Positions 52,009 to 60,557 of a DNA stretch of 64,000 nucleotides are shown in pieces (positions within the stretch are counted from its first letter, which is position 1; the number at the start of each line of letters is the position of its first letter). Source of the DNA: Streptomyces sp. BR123 (GTDB taxonomy: Bacteria > Actinomycetota > Actinomycetes > Streptomycetales > Streptomycetaceae). The notes beneath the pieces were generated by a model. It saw only the letters and a list, made by a program, of their open reading frames with translations. It was not told the DNA's origin and made no database searches. A program made the position numbers and the translations under genes. The stretch spans positions 45,552 through 109,551 of the forward strand of contig NZ_JACBGN010000001.1 in the NCBI RefSeq assembly GCF_013401435.1, given 5' to 3'.

Positions 52009-53148
52009 TCAGCGGTCGAAGTCGATCTCCACTTCCTCGGTCACCGCGTGGGACTGGCAGGCCAGCACGAACCCGGCGTCCGTCTCCTCCGCCTCCAGCG
52101 CGAAGTTCCGGTCCATCCGGACCTCGCCCTTCACCACGAACGCGCGACAGGTGCCGCACACTCCGCCCTTGCAGGCGTAGGGGGCGTCCGCGCGGTTGCG
52201 CAGCACCGTGTCGAGCAGGGACTCCCCGCCCTGGACGGGCCAGGTGCCCGAGCGGCCGTCGAGGCGGGCGGTGACCCGGCCGTGCACGGGAGCCGCGGCC
52301 GCGGCGCGGGCCGGTGCGGCGGCGTCCTCGACGTGGAAGACCTCCTCGTGGACCCGGCCGCGCCCGACGCCGAGCGTGGCCAGGGCCCGCTCCGCGGAGA
52401 CGACCAGCCCGTAGGGACCGCACAGGTACCAGCCGGTGACGTCGGCGACGGGCAGCAGCGCCGGCAGCAGGCCCTTCAGGCGCTCCTCGTCCAGCCGCCC
52501 GGACGGCAGCCCGGCCTCCTGCTCCTCCCGGGACAGCACCGTCACCAGCTGGAAGCGGTCCGGGTAGCGGTCCTTGAGGTCGGCGACCTCCTCCAGGAAC
52601 ATCGTCGAGGCCTGTGTACGGTCGGTGCGGACCAGGCAGAACCGGGCGTCGGGCCGGGCCGCCAGCAGCGTCGCGGCGATCGACAGCACCGGGGTGATGC
52701 CGCTGCCGCCGACGATCGCCGCGTAGTGGCCGCCCGCGGGCGCGGCGGCCGGGTCGATGACGAAGCGGCCGGCCGGGACCATCACGTCCAGCGCGTCCCC
52801 GGCGGCGACCTCCTTGTGCGCGAAGGTGGAGAACTCGCCGCCCTCGACGAGCCGTACGCCGACCTGGAGCCGCTCCGGGCCGGGACCGGCGGGATCCGGG
52901 GCCGGGGAGCAGATCGAGTAGGTGCGGCGGACCTCCGCGCCCTCGGGGGTCGTCCGGCGCAGGGTGAGGTGCTGGCCGGCGGCGTGCCGGTAGTCGGCGC
53001 GCAGCCCTTCGGGGACCGCGAGGGTCAGCGCCACGGAGTCGTCGGTGAGCCGGTCGACCGCCGACACCGTCAGCCGGTGGAAGGCGCCGTGGCGCGGGGG
53101 ACGCGCGGAGCCCGTCGCCGACGCGGGCGACGGCGTGGACGCGGCCAT
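52009..53148 (-). CDS. paaE: 1,2-phenylacetyl-CoA epoxidase reductase subunit PaaE
   Basis: A 379-residue reductase. An FAD-binding barrel (RRTYSICS), a NAD(P)-binding domain (IVGGSGITPVLSIAATLL) and a C-terminal plant-type [2Fe-2S] domain with ACKGGVCGTCRAF and a later Cys in LACQS. It transfers electrons from NADPH to the di-iron centre of PaaA. ATG 53148 begins immediately after the paaD stop. Last gene of the paaABCDE operon. Confidence 0.95.
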   Translation of the reverse strand: MAASTPSPASATGSARPPRHGAFHRLTVSAVDRLTDDSVALTLAVPEGLRADYRHAAGQHLTLRRTTPEGAEVRRTYSICSPAPDPAGPGPERLQVGVRLVEGGEFSTFAHKEVAAGDALDVMVPAGRFVIDPAAAPAGGHYAAIVGGSGITPVLSIAATLLAARPDARFCLVRTDRTQASTMFLEEVADLKDRYPDRFQLVTVLSREEQEAGLPSGRLDEERLKGLLPALLPVADVTGWYLCGPYGLVVSAERALATLGVGRGRVHEEVFHVEDAAAPARAAAAAPVHGRVTARLDGRSGTWPVQGGESLLDTVLRNRADAPYACKGGVCGTCRAFVVKGEVRMDRNFALEAEETDAGFVLACQSHAVTEEVEIDFDR

Positions 53149-53667
53149 CTACAGCTCCTTGAAGTGGTCGAACGGTTCACGGCACGCGGTGCAGCGGCGC
53201 AGCGCCTTGCACGCGGTGGACGAGAACCTGCTGAGCAGCTCGGTCTCGGTCGACCCGCAGTGCGGGCAGCGCACCGACAGGGCGACGGGGACCGGCCCGT
53301 CCGCCGCGTGCGGGCGGGGCGGGGCGATGCCGAACTCGGCCAGCTTGCGCCGGCCTTCGGCGCTGATGTCGTCGGTCGACCAGGCGGGCGACAGGACGGT
53401 CCGCACCCGGACGTCCGGTATGCCGTGGCCGGTCAGGGCCCGCTCGATGTCGGCGGACATGGCCTCGATCGCCGGGCATCCGGTGTACGTGGGGGTGAGG
53501 GTGACCTCGGCGTGGCCGTCCTCGTGCATCCGCACCCCGCGCACGACACCCAGTTCGGCCAGGGTGAGCACGGGCAGCTCGGGGTCGGGGACGGATCCGG
53601 CCAGCTCGGTCAGCTCCGCCTCCAGGCGGCTCAGGGCCTCGGGCGCCTCCTGCGCGCGGGTCACCAT
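53149..53667 (-). CDS. paaD: PaaD, MIP18/DUF59-type maturation factor of phenylacetyl-CoA epoxidase
   Basis: A 172-residue protein. The DUF59 part contains LGVVRGVRMHEDGHAEVTLTPTYTGCPA with a conserved Cys. A C-terminal zinc-ribbon-like part has CPHC and CTAC pairs (about residues 131-163). PaaD is thought to help Fe-S or di-iron assembly of the complex. The start overlaps the 3' end of paaC by 7 bp. Confidence 0.94.
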   Translation of the reverse strand: MVTRAQEAPEALSRLEAELTELAGSVPDPELPVLTLAELGVVRGVRMHEDGHAEVTLTPTYTGCPAIEAMSADIERALTGHGIPDVRVRTVLSPAWSTDDISAEGRRKLAEFGIAPPRPHAADGPVPVALSVRCPHCGSTETELLSRFSSTACKALRRCTACREPFDHFKEL

Positions 53668-54392
53668 GTCGCCCCCGGGTGGCTGCGGTGCAGGTGCTGC
53701 ATCTCGGCCAGCATCCGGCCGAACGGCTCGGTGTGCAGGCCCTGCCGGCCTGCCCCGGCGGCCCAGGCGCCGGTGCGCGGGCCTTCGGGGAGGGAGAGCC
53801 CGGCCCGGCCCAGTACGGCGCCCAGCGCGGCCGTCCAGCGGTCCTCCAGCGCGGTCCAGTCGACCCCGTCGAGGCCCTCCACCGGCTGGAACAGCTCGCC
53901 GGTGTAACGCCACAGCGCGTCCAGGCCGGCCCGCATGCGCCGGCGGCTCTCCTCGGTGCCGTCGCCGAGCCGCAGCGTCCACTGCTCGGCGTGGTCGCGG
54001 TGGTACGCGGTCTCCTTGACGGCCTTGGCGGCCAGGCCGGCGAACGGTCCGTCCCCGGCGGCGAGCTGCGCGTACAGCTCGTGCTGGTACAGGGAGAAGT
54101 ACAGCTGGCGGGCGATGGTGTGGGCGAAGTCGCCGTTCGGCTGCTCCACCAGCTGCACGTTGCGGAAGGACCGTTCCTCGCGCAGGAACGCCAGCTCGTC
54201 CTCGTCGCCGATCATCGACAGCAGGACGCGGGCCTGGCCGAGCAGGTCGAGCGCGATGTTGGCGAGGGCGACCTCCTCCTCCAGCACGGGGGCGTGGCCG
54301 GCCCACTCGCCCAGGCGGTGGGAGAGGACCAGCGCGTCGTCCCCGAGGGCGAGGGCGGCCGCAGCCGGCACGGCGATGTCGGTGCCGGTCAC
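53661..54392 (-). CDS. paaC: 1,2-phenylacetyl-CoA epoxidase subunit PaaC
   Basis: A 243-residue ferritin-like structural partner of PaaA. Typical segments are LSHRLGEWAGHAPVLEEEVALANIALDLLGQAR and FAHTIARQLYFSLYQHELY. In this family the subunit is catalytically silent but needed for the PaaAC heterotetramer. The GTG at 54392 overlaps the paaB stop (GTGA). Confidence 0.95.
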   Translation of the reverse strand: MTGTDIAVPAAAALALGDDALVLSHRLGEWAGHAPVLEEEVALANIALDLLGQARVLLSMIGDEDELAFLREERSFRNVQLVEQPNGDFAHTIARQLYFSLYQHELYAQLAAGDGPFAGLAAKAVKETAYHRDHAEQWTLRLGDGTEESRRRMRAGLDALWRYTGELFQPVEGLDGVDWTALEDRWTAALGAVLGRAGLSLPEGPRTGAWAAGAGRQGLHTEPFGRMLAEMQHLHRSHPGATW

Positions 54393-54673
54393 AGGTGGCT
54401 CACCCCTTCGGGGATGTCGTAGAAGGTCGGGTGCCGGTACGGCTTGTCGGCCGCCGGAGCGAAGAACGGGTCCCGCTCGTCCGGTGAGGACGCGGTGATC
54501 TCGGCGGAGGGCACCACCCAGATGGAGACGCCCTCGCTGCGCCGGGTGTAGAGGTCGCGGGCATTGCGCAGGGCCATCTCCGCGTCGGGAGCGTGCAGGC
54601 TGCCGGCGTGTGTGTGCGAGAGGCCGCGCCGCGAGCGCACGAACACCTCCCACAGCGGCCAGTTCTGCGTCAT
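54389..54673 (-). CDS. paaB: 1,2-phenylacetyl-CoA epoxidase subunit PaaB
   Basis: A 94-residue protein that matches PaaB over its full length ([32 protein letters not shown] through [13 protein letters not shown]). It bridges PaaAC units. ATG 54673 overlaps the paaA stop (ATGA). Confidence 0.96.
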   Translation of the reverse strand: MTQNWPLWEVFVRSRRGLSHTHAGSLHAPDAEMALRNARDLYTRRSEGVSIWVVPSAEITASSPDERDPFFAPAADKPYRHPTFYDIPEGVSHL

Positions 54674-55683
54674 ACCCCTGCCTCCTCGTTCGTTGCCGCG
54701 GCGGCCGGTGCCGCCGCGTGCTTGGCGGCGTATGCCGCGGCCGCCTCCCGGACCCACGCGCCTTCCTCGTGGGCCCGGCGGCGCTGCCCGAGCCGCTGGT
54801 CGTTGCACGGGCCGTTGCCCTTGAGCACGTCCCAGAACTCGGTCCAGTCGATCGCGCCGAAGTCGTAGTGCCCGCGCTCCTCGTTCCACTTCAGGTCCGG
54901 GTCGGGCAGGGTCAGGCCGAGCGTCTCGGCCTGCGGAACGGCGATGTCCACGAAGCGCTGGCGCAGCTCGTCGTTGGAGTGCCGCTTGATCCGCCACGCC
55001 ATCGACTGCGCCGAGTGCGACGACTCGGCGTCCGGCGGGCCGAACATCATCAGCGAGGGCCACCACCAGCGGTCCACCGCGTCCTGCGCCATCGCGTGCT
55101 GCTCCGGCGTGCCCTGGGAGAGGGCGAGGAGGAGCTCGAAGCCCTGGCGCTGGTGGAAGGACTCCTCCTTGCAGATCCGCACCATGGCGCGGGCGTACGG
55201 CCCGTAGGAGCAGCGGCACAGCGGGACCTGGTTGGTGATCGCCGCTCCGTCCACGAGCCAGCCGATCGCGCCGACGTCGGCCCAGGTCAGCGTGGGGTAG
55301 TTGAAGATCGACGAATACTTCTGCCTGCCCGTGTGGAGCTTGTCGAGCAGCTCGTCGCGGCTGGTGCCGAGGGTCTCGGCGGCGCTGTACAGGTACAGCC
55401 CGTGCCCGGCCTCGTCCTGCACCTTGGCCATGAGGATCGCCTTGCGGCGCAGCGAGGGCGCGCGGGTGATCCAGTTGGCCTCGGGCTGCATGCCGATGAT
55501 CTCGGAGTGGGCGTGCTGGGCCATCTGGCGTACGAGCGTCGAGCGGTACTCGTCGGGCATCCAGTCCCGCGGCTCGACGCGGTCGTCGGCCGCCACCGCG
55601 GCGTCGAAGGCCGCCGCGAGCTGTGCCGCGAGGCCGGCTTCCAGCCCCGCGTCCTGCCCCGCTTCCGGGGTCACTGCCACCAT
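54670..55683 (-). CDS. paaA: 1,2-phenylacetyl-CoA epoxidase catalytic subunit PaaA
   Basis: A 337-residue di-iron subunit. Two ligand motifs are visible, in [13 protein letters not shown] and in [17 protein letters not shown]. It epoxidises the ring of phenylacetyl-CoA, the committed aerobic step. ATG 55683. First gene of the operon; an operator-like palindrome lies 39-52 bp upstream. The coenzyme-A ligase paaK and the isomerase/hydratase genes are not in the window. Confidence 0.97.
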   Translation of the reverse strand: MVAVTPEAGQDAGLEAGLAAQLAAAFDAAVAADDRVEPRDWMPDEYRSTLVRQMAQHAHSEIIGMQPEANWITRAPSLRRKAILMAKVQDEAGHGLYLYSAAETLGTSRDELLDKLHTGRQKYSSIFNYPTLTWADVGAIGWLVDGAAITNQVPLCRCSYGPYARAMVRICKEESFHQRQGFELLLALSQGTPEQHAMAQDAVDRWWWPSLMMFGPPDAESSHSAQSMAWRIKRHSNDELRQRFVDIAVPQAETLGLTLPDPDLKWNEERGHYDFGAIDWTEFWDVLKGNGPCNDQRLGQRRRAHEEGAWVREAAAAYAAKHAAAPAAAATNEEAGV

Positions 55684-55721
55684 CCCGGCTCCCTGCCAGA
55701 GTCTGTTGGACCGCCCGACCG

Positions 55722-55735
55722 ACCGATCGTTCGGT
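55722..55735. promoter_or_regulatory. Predicted PaaR operator 1 (paaA promoter)
   Basis: ACCGATCGTTCGGT, a 14-bp near-perfect palindrome and the exact reverse complement of the site at 60489-60502. Confidence 0.75.
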
Positions 55736-55800
55736 TCGTTCCCTTCAATGGTGAGTCGGCGGCCCGTAGGGTGTCAACCTCTGTGGTCAACCCTGTGGAC

Positions 55801-55814
55801 GCCGAACGATCGGG
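55801..55814. promoter_or_regulatory. Predicted PaaR operator 2 (DUF5819 promoter/leader)
   Basis: GCCGAACGATCGGG: the 12-bp core CCGAACGATCGG is identical to the other two sites; only the outer bases differ. It ends 5 bp before the DUF5819 ATG. Confidence 0.6.
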
Positions 55815-55819
55815 ACGCG

Positions 55820-56560
55820 ATGGAATCGAACGAGCGCGAGACCGCCGAAGCGGACGCTCCGCCCGCCCGCCCGCCGGCCGTCCCGCCGGCTCTCCCACAG
55901 GCCGCAGCGCAGGTCCGCCCGCCGGGGATCGCGGGGCTGTCCGGCCCGTACCGGGCCGTCGCCGCCCTCGCCCTGGCCGCGACCGGCCTCGCCGCCTGCG
56001 CCCACCTGGCCCTGGTCTTCCTGCACGTCGCGCCGTCCAACACGCTGAGCAAGCGGCACGCGGCGGTGGTCGACGGCTGGATCTACCCGGAGTTCGAGCA
56101 GAACTGGAAGCTCTTCGCCCCCAACCCGCTCCAGCAGAACGTCGCGGTCGAGGTCCGGGCGGAATACCGGACCCCCGGCGGGGAGGTGGTCACCGGGCCG
56201 TGGCACGACCTGTCCGCCGAAGACGGCGCGGCCATCGAGCACAGCCTGCTGCCGAGCCACACCCGGCAGAACGAGCTGCGCCGGGCCTGGGACTTCTTCA
56301 CCGGCTCCCACGACGAGGACGACAATCCCAACGGCGAGCGCGGTGAGCTGTCCGAGCAGTACCTGCGGCGGATTGCCCTGAACCGGCTCGGCGGGACCGG
56401 GACCGGGACCGGCACCGGGGCGGGGACGACCGGCCGGGACGGCGAGGTCGTACGGATCCAGCTGCGCTCGGCGACGCGCGCGGTACCCGCGCCGGCCTGG
56501 AGCGACGAGCGGACCGACACCCGGACGTACTACCGGGAGCTGCCGTGGTGGACGGTCTGA
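55820..56560 (+). CDS. DUF5819 family membrane protein
   Basis: A 246-residue protein. A Pro/Ala-rich N-terminus leads to one transmembrane helix (AVAALALAATGLAACAHLALVFLHV). The extracytoplasmic DUF5819 domain has the family hallmark YPEFEQNWKLFAPNPLQQNVAVEVRAEY and ends in TRTYYRELPWWTV. A Gly-Thr repeat (GTGTGTGTGAGTTG) interrupts it. The family is usually followed, as here, by an HTTM protein with overlapping genes, so the two likely act together. Function is unknown. The ATG has no clear ribosome-binding site and an operator core lies just before it. Confidence 0.85.
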   Translation: MESNERETAEADAPPARPPAVPPALPQAAAQVRPPGIAGLSGPYRAVAALALAATGLAACAHLALVFLHVAPSNTLSKRHAAVVDGWIYPEFEQNWKLFAPNPLQQNVAVEVRAEYRTPGGEVVTGPWHDLSAEDGAAIEHSLLPSHTRQNELRRAWDFFTGSHDEDDNPNGERGELSEQYLRRIALNRLGGTGTGTGTGAGTTGRDGEVVRIQLRSATRAVPAPAWSDERTDTRTYYRELPWWTV

Positions 56561-57819
56561 GACGGGCGCGGGCCGGCGCGGCGCGGGTGCTGGCGAGGGT
56601 CACGGGGGAGGCGCTCGGTCCCTACCAGAGCGCCGTCGTCCGGATCGGCTTCGCCGGGACCTGGCTGTTCTTCCTGCTGCGCGAGTACCCGAACCGGCAC
56701 GAGCTGTACGGGCCCGACGGCCCCTGGAGCTGGGAGCTCGCCCGGCAGCTGGTCGAGTCGAACCACGCCTTCACGGTGCTGCTGTGGTCGGACTCGGTGC
56801 TGTGGTTCGAGACGGTCTACCTGGCGGCGGTGCTGGCGAGCGCGCTGCTGATGCTGGGCTGGCGGACCCGGGCCACGTCCGTGGTGTTCATGGCCGGGGT
56901 GCTGTCCCTGCAGAACCGCAGTGTGTTCATGGGCGACGGCGGCGACAACGTCATCCACCTGATGGCGATCTACCTGGTGCTCACGCGGTGTGCGCAGGTG
57001 TGGTCGCTGGACGCTCGGCGGGCGCGGCTGCGAGGGTCCGCCTCTGCCGGGGCGGCCGGGCCGGTGCTGTGGGGCGTGCTCGGTGCCGTGTCCGCGTACG
57101 GGGCCCTGACCGGGCGGTTCGGGCTCGGCTGGTCGGCGGCGTTCACCGCGCTGTGGGTGGCTGCCGCTCTGTGGTGGATGGCCGGGCGCAGCGAGGGCCT
57201 CGCGGCCGGGGAGGGCGCCGGGCGGAGCGAGGGGCGGGCCCTTCTGGACGTGCTGGCCAATGCGGTGCACAACGCCGGGATGCTGGTGATCATGGCGGAG
57301 GTCTGCCTGATCTACGCCACGGCGGGCTGGTACAAGGTCCAGGGGTCGCGGTGGCAGGACGGGACCGCGTTGTACTACCCGCTCGGGCTGGACTACTTCA
57401 GCCCCTGGCCCGGGCTGTCGGCGCTGCTGGCGGGCAGCGGGACGCTGGTGATGCTGCTGACCTACGGGACGGTCGTGCTGCAGGTGGCGTTTCCCTTCAC
57501 GGTGTTCCACCGGCGGATCAAGAATGTGCTGCTCGGTGTGATGATGCTGGAGCATGCGGGAATTGCGGTGTTGCTGGGGCTGCCGTTCTTTTCGTTGGCG
57601 ATGATCGCCGCTGATGCGGTGTTCCTGCCGACCGGGTTCCTGGTGGGGGTCGGGGCTGTGGCCGGGCGGCTTCGCCGTCGACCGGGGGCGGGGGTGGCTT
57701 CGGCCGGGGCGCCGCCGGTGGCCTTGCCCGCGCCGTCCCGGGATGCCGACCCGGACCCGGCTGCGGCTGTCGGCCCGGATGCCGGCCCGGACCCGGCTGC
57801 GGCTGCCGGTTCGCGGTAG
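56545..57819 (+). CDS. HTTM-domain membrane protein (vitamin-K-dependent gamma-carboxylase-like)
   Basis: A 424-residue polytopic protein with about 8-10 transmembrane helices. HTTM-type segments include SAVVRIGFAGTWLFFLLREYPNRHELYGP, MGDGGDNVIHLMAIYLVLTRC and YATAGWYKVQGSRWQDGTALYYPL. HTTM is the membrane domain related to vitamin-K-dependent gamma-carboxylase; bacterial activities are mostly unknown. The C-terminus is a Pro/Asp/Ala repeat (DPDPAAA and DAGPDPAAA). The GTG 56545 follows GGGAG and overlaps DUF5819 by 16 bp. A redox or modification role is speculative. Confidence 0.87.
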   Translation: MVDGLRRARAGAARVLARVTGEALGPYQSAVVRIGFAGTWLFFLLREYPNRHELYGPDGPWSWELARQLVESNHAFTVLLWSDSVLWFETVYLAAVLASALLMLGWRTRATSVVFMAGVLSLQNRSVFMGDGGDNVIHLMAIYLVLTRCAQVWSLDARRARLRGSASAGAAGPVLWGVLGAVSAYGALTGRFGLGWSAAFTALWVAAALWWMAGRSEGLAAGEGAGRSEGRALLDVLANAVHNAGMLVIMAEVCLIYATAGWYKVQGSRWQDGTALYYPLGLDYFSPWPGLSALLAGSGTLVMLLTYGTVVLQVAFPFTVFHRRIKNVLLGVMMLEHAGIAVLLGLPFFSLAMIAADAVFLPTGFLVGVGAVAGRLRRRPGAGVASAGAPPVALPAPSRDADPDPAAAVGPDAGPDPAAAAGSR

Positions 57820-57936
57820 ATGCCGCTGCGCGGAGCAGCTCACCGCCCCGCCCCTCTTGACGTTCCCCGGGCTCTGCCGGGACCCACGCCCCGATCGCCG
57901 GCGGGCCTGGATTCGCGCGGGTCGTAGGCTCGCTGC

Positions 57937-58680
57937 ATGAGTGAACAGACGGTGCGGGAGTGGCATGCGGCTGCGGAGGGCGGCGATCTCGTCCTGCTCG
58001 ACGGGTTCCATGCGCTGAAGCACGCGCTGCGGTTCGGTGCCGATGTGCGGGTCGCCGTGGCCGATGACCCGGGGGCGGTGCGGGCGCTGGCCGCGCAGCT
58101 GGCTTCGGATGTGGAGGACGACGTCGCGCGGCTCGTGCGCGCCGCCGAGCTGCGGACGCTGCTCCCCCGCGTGCACCCCACCGGGGTCGCCGCGCTCGCC
58201 GTGCGGCCCGATGCCGCCGAGGGGAGGGCCCTGCTGGATCGGACGCCGCGGACCGCGCCCATCGTCGTGCTCGACAACCCGCGGAACCTGGGCAACGTCG
58301 GCGCCGTCGTGCGGCTCGCCGCCGGATTCGGGGCGACGGGCGTCGTCACCCGGGGCGACCTGGACCCGTGGCATCCGAACGTGGTGCGGGCCGGGGCCGG
58401 GCTGCACTACGCCACCACCGTGCAGTCCGTGAGCCTGGAGACCCTCCCCGAGGGGCCCGTGTACGCGCTCGACCCGGAGGGCGAGGACATCCGAGCCCTC
58501 GCCCTCCCGGACGACGCGCTGCTGGCCTTCGGCTCGGAGCGGCACGGGATCTCGCCCGAACTGCGCGCCCGGGCGGACCACCTCGTTTCCCTGCCGATGC
58601 GGCCGCAGGTGTCCAGCTACAACCTGGCGACCAGCGTGGCCATGGCCCTGTTCCACTGGGGAGGGCCCCACCCCGGCTGA
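57937..58680 (+). CDS. TrmH/SpoU family RNA 2'-O-methyltransferase
   Basis: A 247-residue SPOUT methyltransferase. Motif 1 is VVLDNPRNLGNVGAVVRLAAG, motif 2 LLAFGSERHGISPELRA and motif 3 VSLPMRPQVSSYNLATSVAMALF, forming the knotted SAM site. The N-terminal roughly 90 residues are a substrate-binding part. The target RNA position is unknown. ATG 57937. It is not obviously linked to the paa genes around it; it converges with paaN after 10 bp. Confidence 0.93.
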   Translation: MSEQTVREWHAAAEGGDLVLLDGFHALKHALRFGADVRVAVADDPGAVRALAAQLASDVEDDVARLVRAAELRTLLPRVHPTGVAALAVRPDAAEGRALLDRTPRTAPIVVLDNPRNLGNVGAVVRLAAGFGATGVVTRGDLDPWHPNVVRAGAGLHYATTVQSVSLETLPEGPVYALDPEGEDIRALALPDDALLAFGSERHGISPELRARADHLVSLPMRPQVSSYNLATSVAMALFHWGGPHPG

Positions 58681-58690
58681 GCCGCCGCCG

Positions 58691-60391
58691 TCACGCCTGG
58701 CGGCGGACCTCCACCATGCGGAAGCGGTTCGCGACGAACGCCCCGTCGCACAGCGCGGCGTTCGCGGCCGGGTTGCCGCCCGAGCCGTGGAAGTCGGAGA
58801 ACGCGGCGGTCTGGTTGACGTACACCCCGCCGGTCAGGTTCAGCGAGAGCTGCGCCGACTCCTCCAGGCAGACCTCCTCGACGGCCCGCTCGGTGTCCGC
58901 CGAGGTGGTGTACGCGCCGACCGTCATCGCGCCCTTCTCGCGCACCGTGCGGCGCAGCAGGTCGAGGGCGTCCGACGTGCTGTCCACGGCCACCGCGAAG
59001 GAGACCGGGCCGAAGCACTCCGAGAGGTAGGGCGCGGAGTCGTCCGCCTTGCCGGCGTCCAGCTTCACCACGACCGGGGTGCGCACCACGGCGTCCGGGA
59101 ACTCGGGGTTGGCCACCTCGCGGGAGGCCAGCGCGACCTCGCCGAGGCCGGCGGCCGCCTCCAGGCGGGCCTTGACGTCCGGGTTGACCAGCGCGCCCAG
59201 CAGCGCGTTCGCGCGGGCATCGTCGCCGAGCAGGCCGCTGACCGAGGCCGCGACGTCGGCGACGACCTCGTCGTACGTCTTGCGGCCGGCGTCGGTGTCG
59301 ATGCCGTCCCGCGGGATCAGCAGGTTCTGCGGGGTGGTGCACATCTGGCCGCTGTAGAGCGACAGGGAGAAGGCGAGGTTCGCCAGCATGCCCTTGTAGT
59401 TGTCCGTGGAGTCGATGACGACCGTGTTGACGCCGGCCTTCTCCGTGTACACCTGGGCCTGGCGGGCGTTGGCCTCCAGCCAGTCGCCGAACTCCGTCGA
59501 GCCCGTGTAGTCGATCACCTTGATCTCGGGGCGGACGGCCAGCTCCTTGGCGATGCCCTCGCCCGGGCGGTCGACGGCCAGGGCCACCAGGTTCGGGTCG
59601 AAGCCCGTCTCCTTCAGGACCTCACGGGCGACCCGCACCGTCAGGGCGAGCGGGAGGACGGCCCGCGGGTGCGGCTTGACCAGCACCGCGTTGCCGGTGG
59701 CGAGGGAGGCGAACAGACCCGGGTAGCCGTTCCACGTCGGGAAGGTGTTGCAGCCGATCACCAGGGCGACGCCGCGCGGGACCGCCGTGAAGGCCTTGTC
59801 CAGCTGCAGCGGGTCCTTCTTGCCCTGCGGCTTGGACCAGTCCGCCCGGCCCGGGACGCGGGTCTGCTCCGCGAACGCGTACGCCACGGCCTCCAGGCCG
59901 CGGTCCTGCGCGTGGGGGCCGCCCGCCTGGAACGCCATCATGAACGCCTGGCCGCTGGTGTGCATGACGGCGTGGGCGAACTCGTGCGTCCGCGCGCTGA
60001 TGCGGGCCAGGATCTCGACGCAGACCAGGGCGCGGGCCTCCGGCCCGGCGTCCCGCCAGGCGCCCATGCCGGCGCGCATCGCGGGCAGCAGCACGTCCGG
60101 GTCGACGTGCGGGTACTCGATGCCCAGCGAGGGGCCGAACGGGGAGACCTCGCCGCCCGTCCAGCCGTCGGTGCCCGGCTGGTCGAGGTCGAAGCGGGTG
60201 CCCTGGAGGGCCTGGAAGGCGGCGAGGCCGTCGGCGGGGGCGGTCTCGCCGTACGCCTTGGGGTGCTCGGGGTGCGGGGACCAGTAGGCACGGCTGCGGA
60301 TGGCTTCCAGCGCCTGGTCCAGGGTGGGCCGGTGCTTGGCGGACAGCTCCGACAGGGCGGACGACTGGGGGACGGTGGGCTCGGCGGCCAT
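58691..60391 (-). CDS. paaN: Phenylacetic acid degradation aldehyde dehydrogenase PaaN
   Basis: A 566-residue aldehyde dehydrogenase of the PaaN type. Motifs: GCNTFPTWNGYPGLFASLATGN, VKPHPRAVLPLAL, DYTGSTEFGDWLE and the catalytic Cys in SGQMCTTPQN. It lacks the MaoC hydratase domain of the longer E. coli PaaZ, so ring opening of the oxepin intermediate would need a separate hydratase. The ATG at 60391 follows GAGGAGTTGG. It is divergent from the 3-hydroxyacyl-CoA dehydrogenase, with an operator in the shared promoter region. Confidence 0.94.
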   Translation of the reverse strand: MAAEPTVPQSSALSELSAKHRPTLDQALEAIRSRAYWSPHPEHPKAYGETAPADGLAAFQALQGTRFDLDQPGTDGWTGGEVSPFGPSLGIEYPHVDPDVLLPAMRAGMGAWRDAGPEARALVCVEILARISARTHEFAHAVMHTSGQAFMMAFQAGGPHAQDRGLEAVAYAFAEQTRVPGRADWSKPQGKKDPLQLDKAFTAVPRGVALVIGCNTFPTWNGYPGLFASLATGNAVLVKPHPRAVLPLALTVRVAREVLKETGFDPNLVALAVDRPGEGIAKELAVRPEIKVIDYTGSTEFGDWLEANARQAQVYTEKAGVNTVVIDSTDNYKGMLANLAFSLSLYSGQMCTTPQNLLIPRDGIDTDAGRKTYDEVVADVAASVSGLLGDDARANALLGALVNPDVKARLEAAAGLGEVALASREVANPEFPDAVVRTPVVVKLDAGKADDSAPYLSECFGPVSFAVAVDSTSDALDLLRRTVREKGAMTVGAYTTSADTERAVEEVCLEESAQLSLNLTGGVYVNQTAAFSDFHGSGGNPAANAALCDGAFVANRFRMVEVRRQA

Positions 60392-60488
60392 CAGGGACCA
60401 ACTCCTCGTTGAGCCGGGCAAGATCAGCTGGATCGCAGACCGGGATCAGGCAGGGGCGGGTGAAGAAGAGCAGACTGGAGTTAGAGTA

Positions 60489-60502
60489 ACCGAACGATCG
60501 GT
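60489..60502. promoter_or_regulatory. Predicted PaaR operator 3 (paaN / hydroxyacyl-CoA dehydrogenase promoter)
   Basis: ACCGAACGATCGGT in the 166-bp divergent promoter region, 98 bp from the paaN start and 56 bp from the paaH start. Identical to operator 1 on the opposite strand. Confidence 0.75.
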
Positions 60503-60557
60503 CGGGACAAGAGGGCCCGGCGGACCTGTGGAGAACTCGGTGCGGGAGGATCAGGAC

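Noticed and set aside
56395..56440. Gly-Thr repeat in DUF5819 as a frameshift site
   Set aside because: The repeat is in multiples that keep the frame and the downstream family motif is intact.
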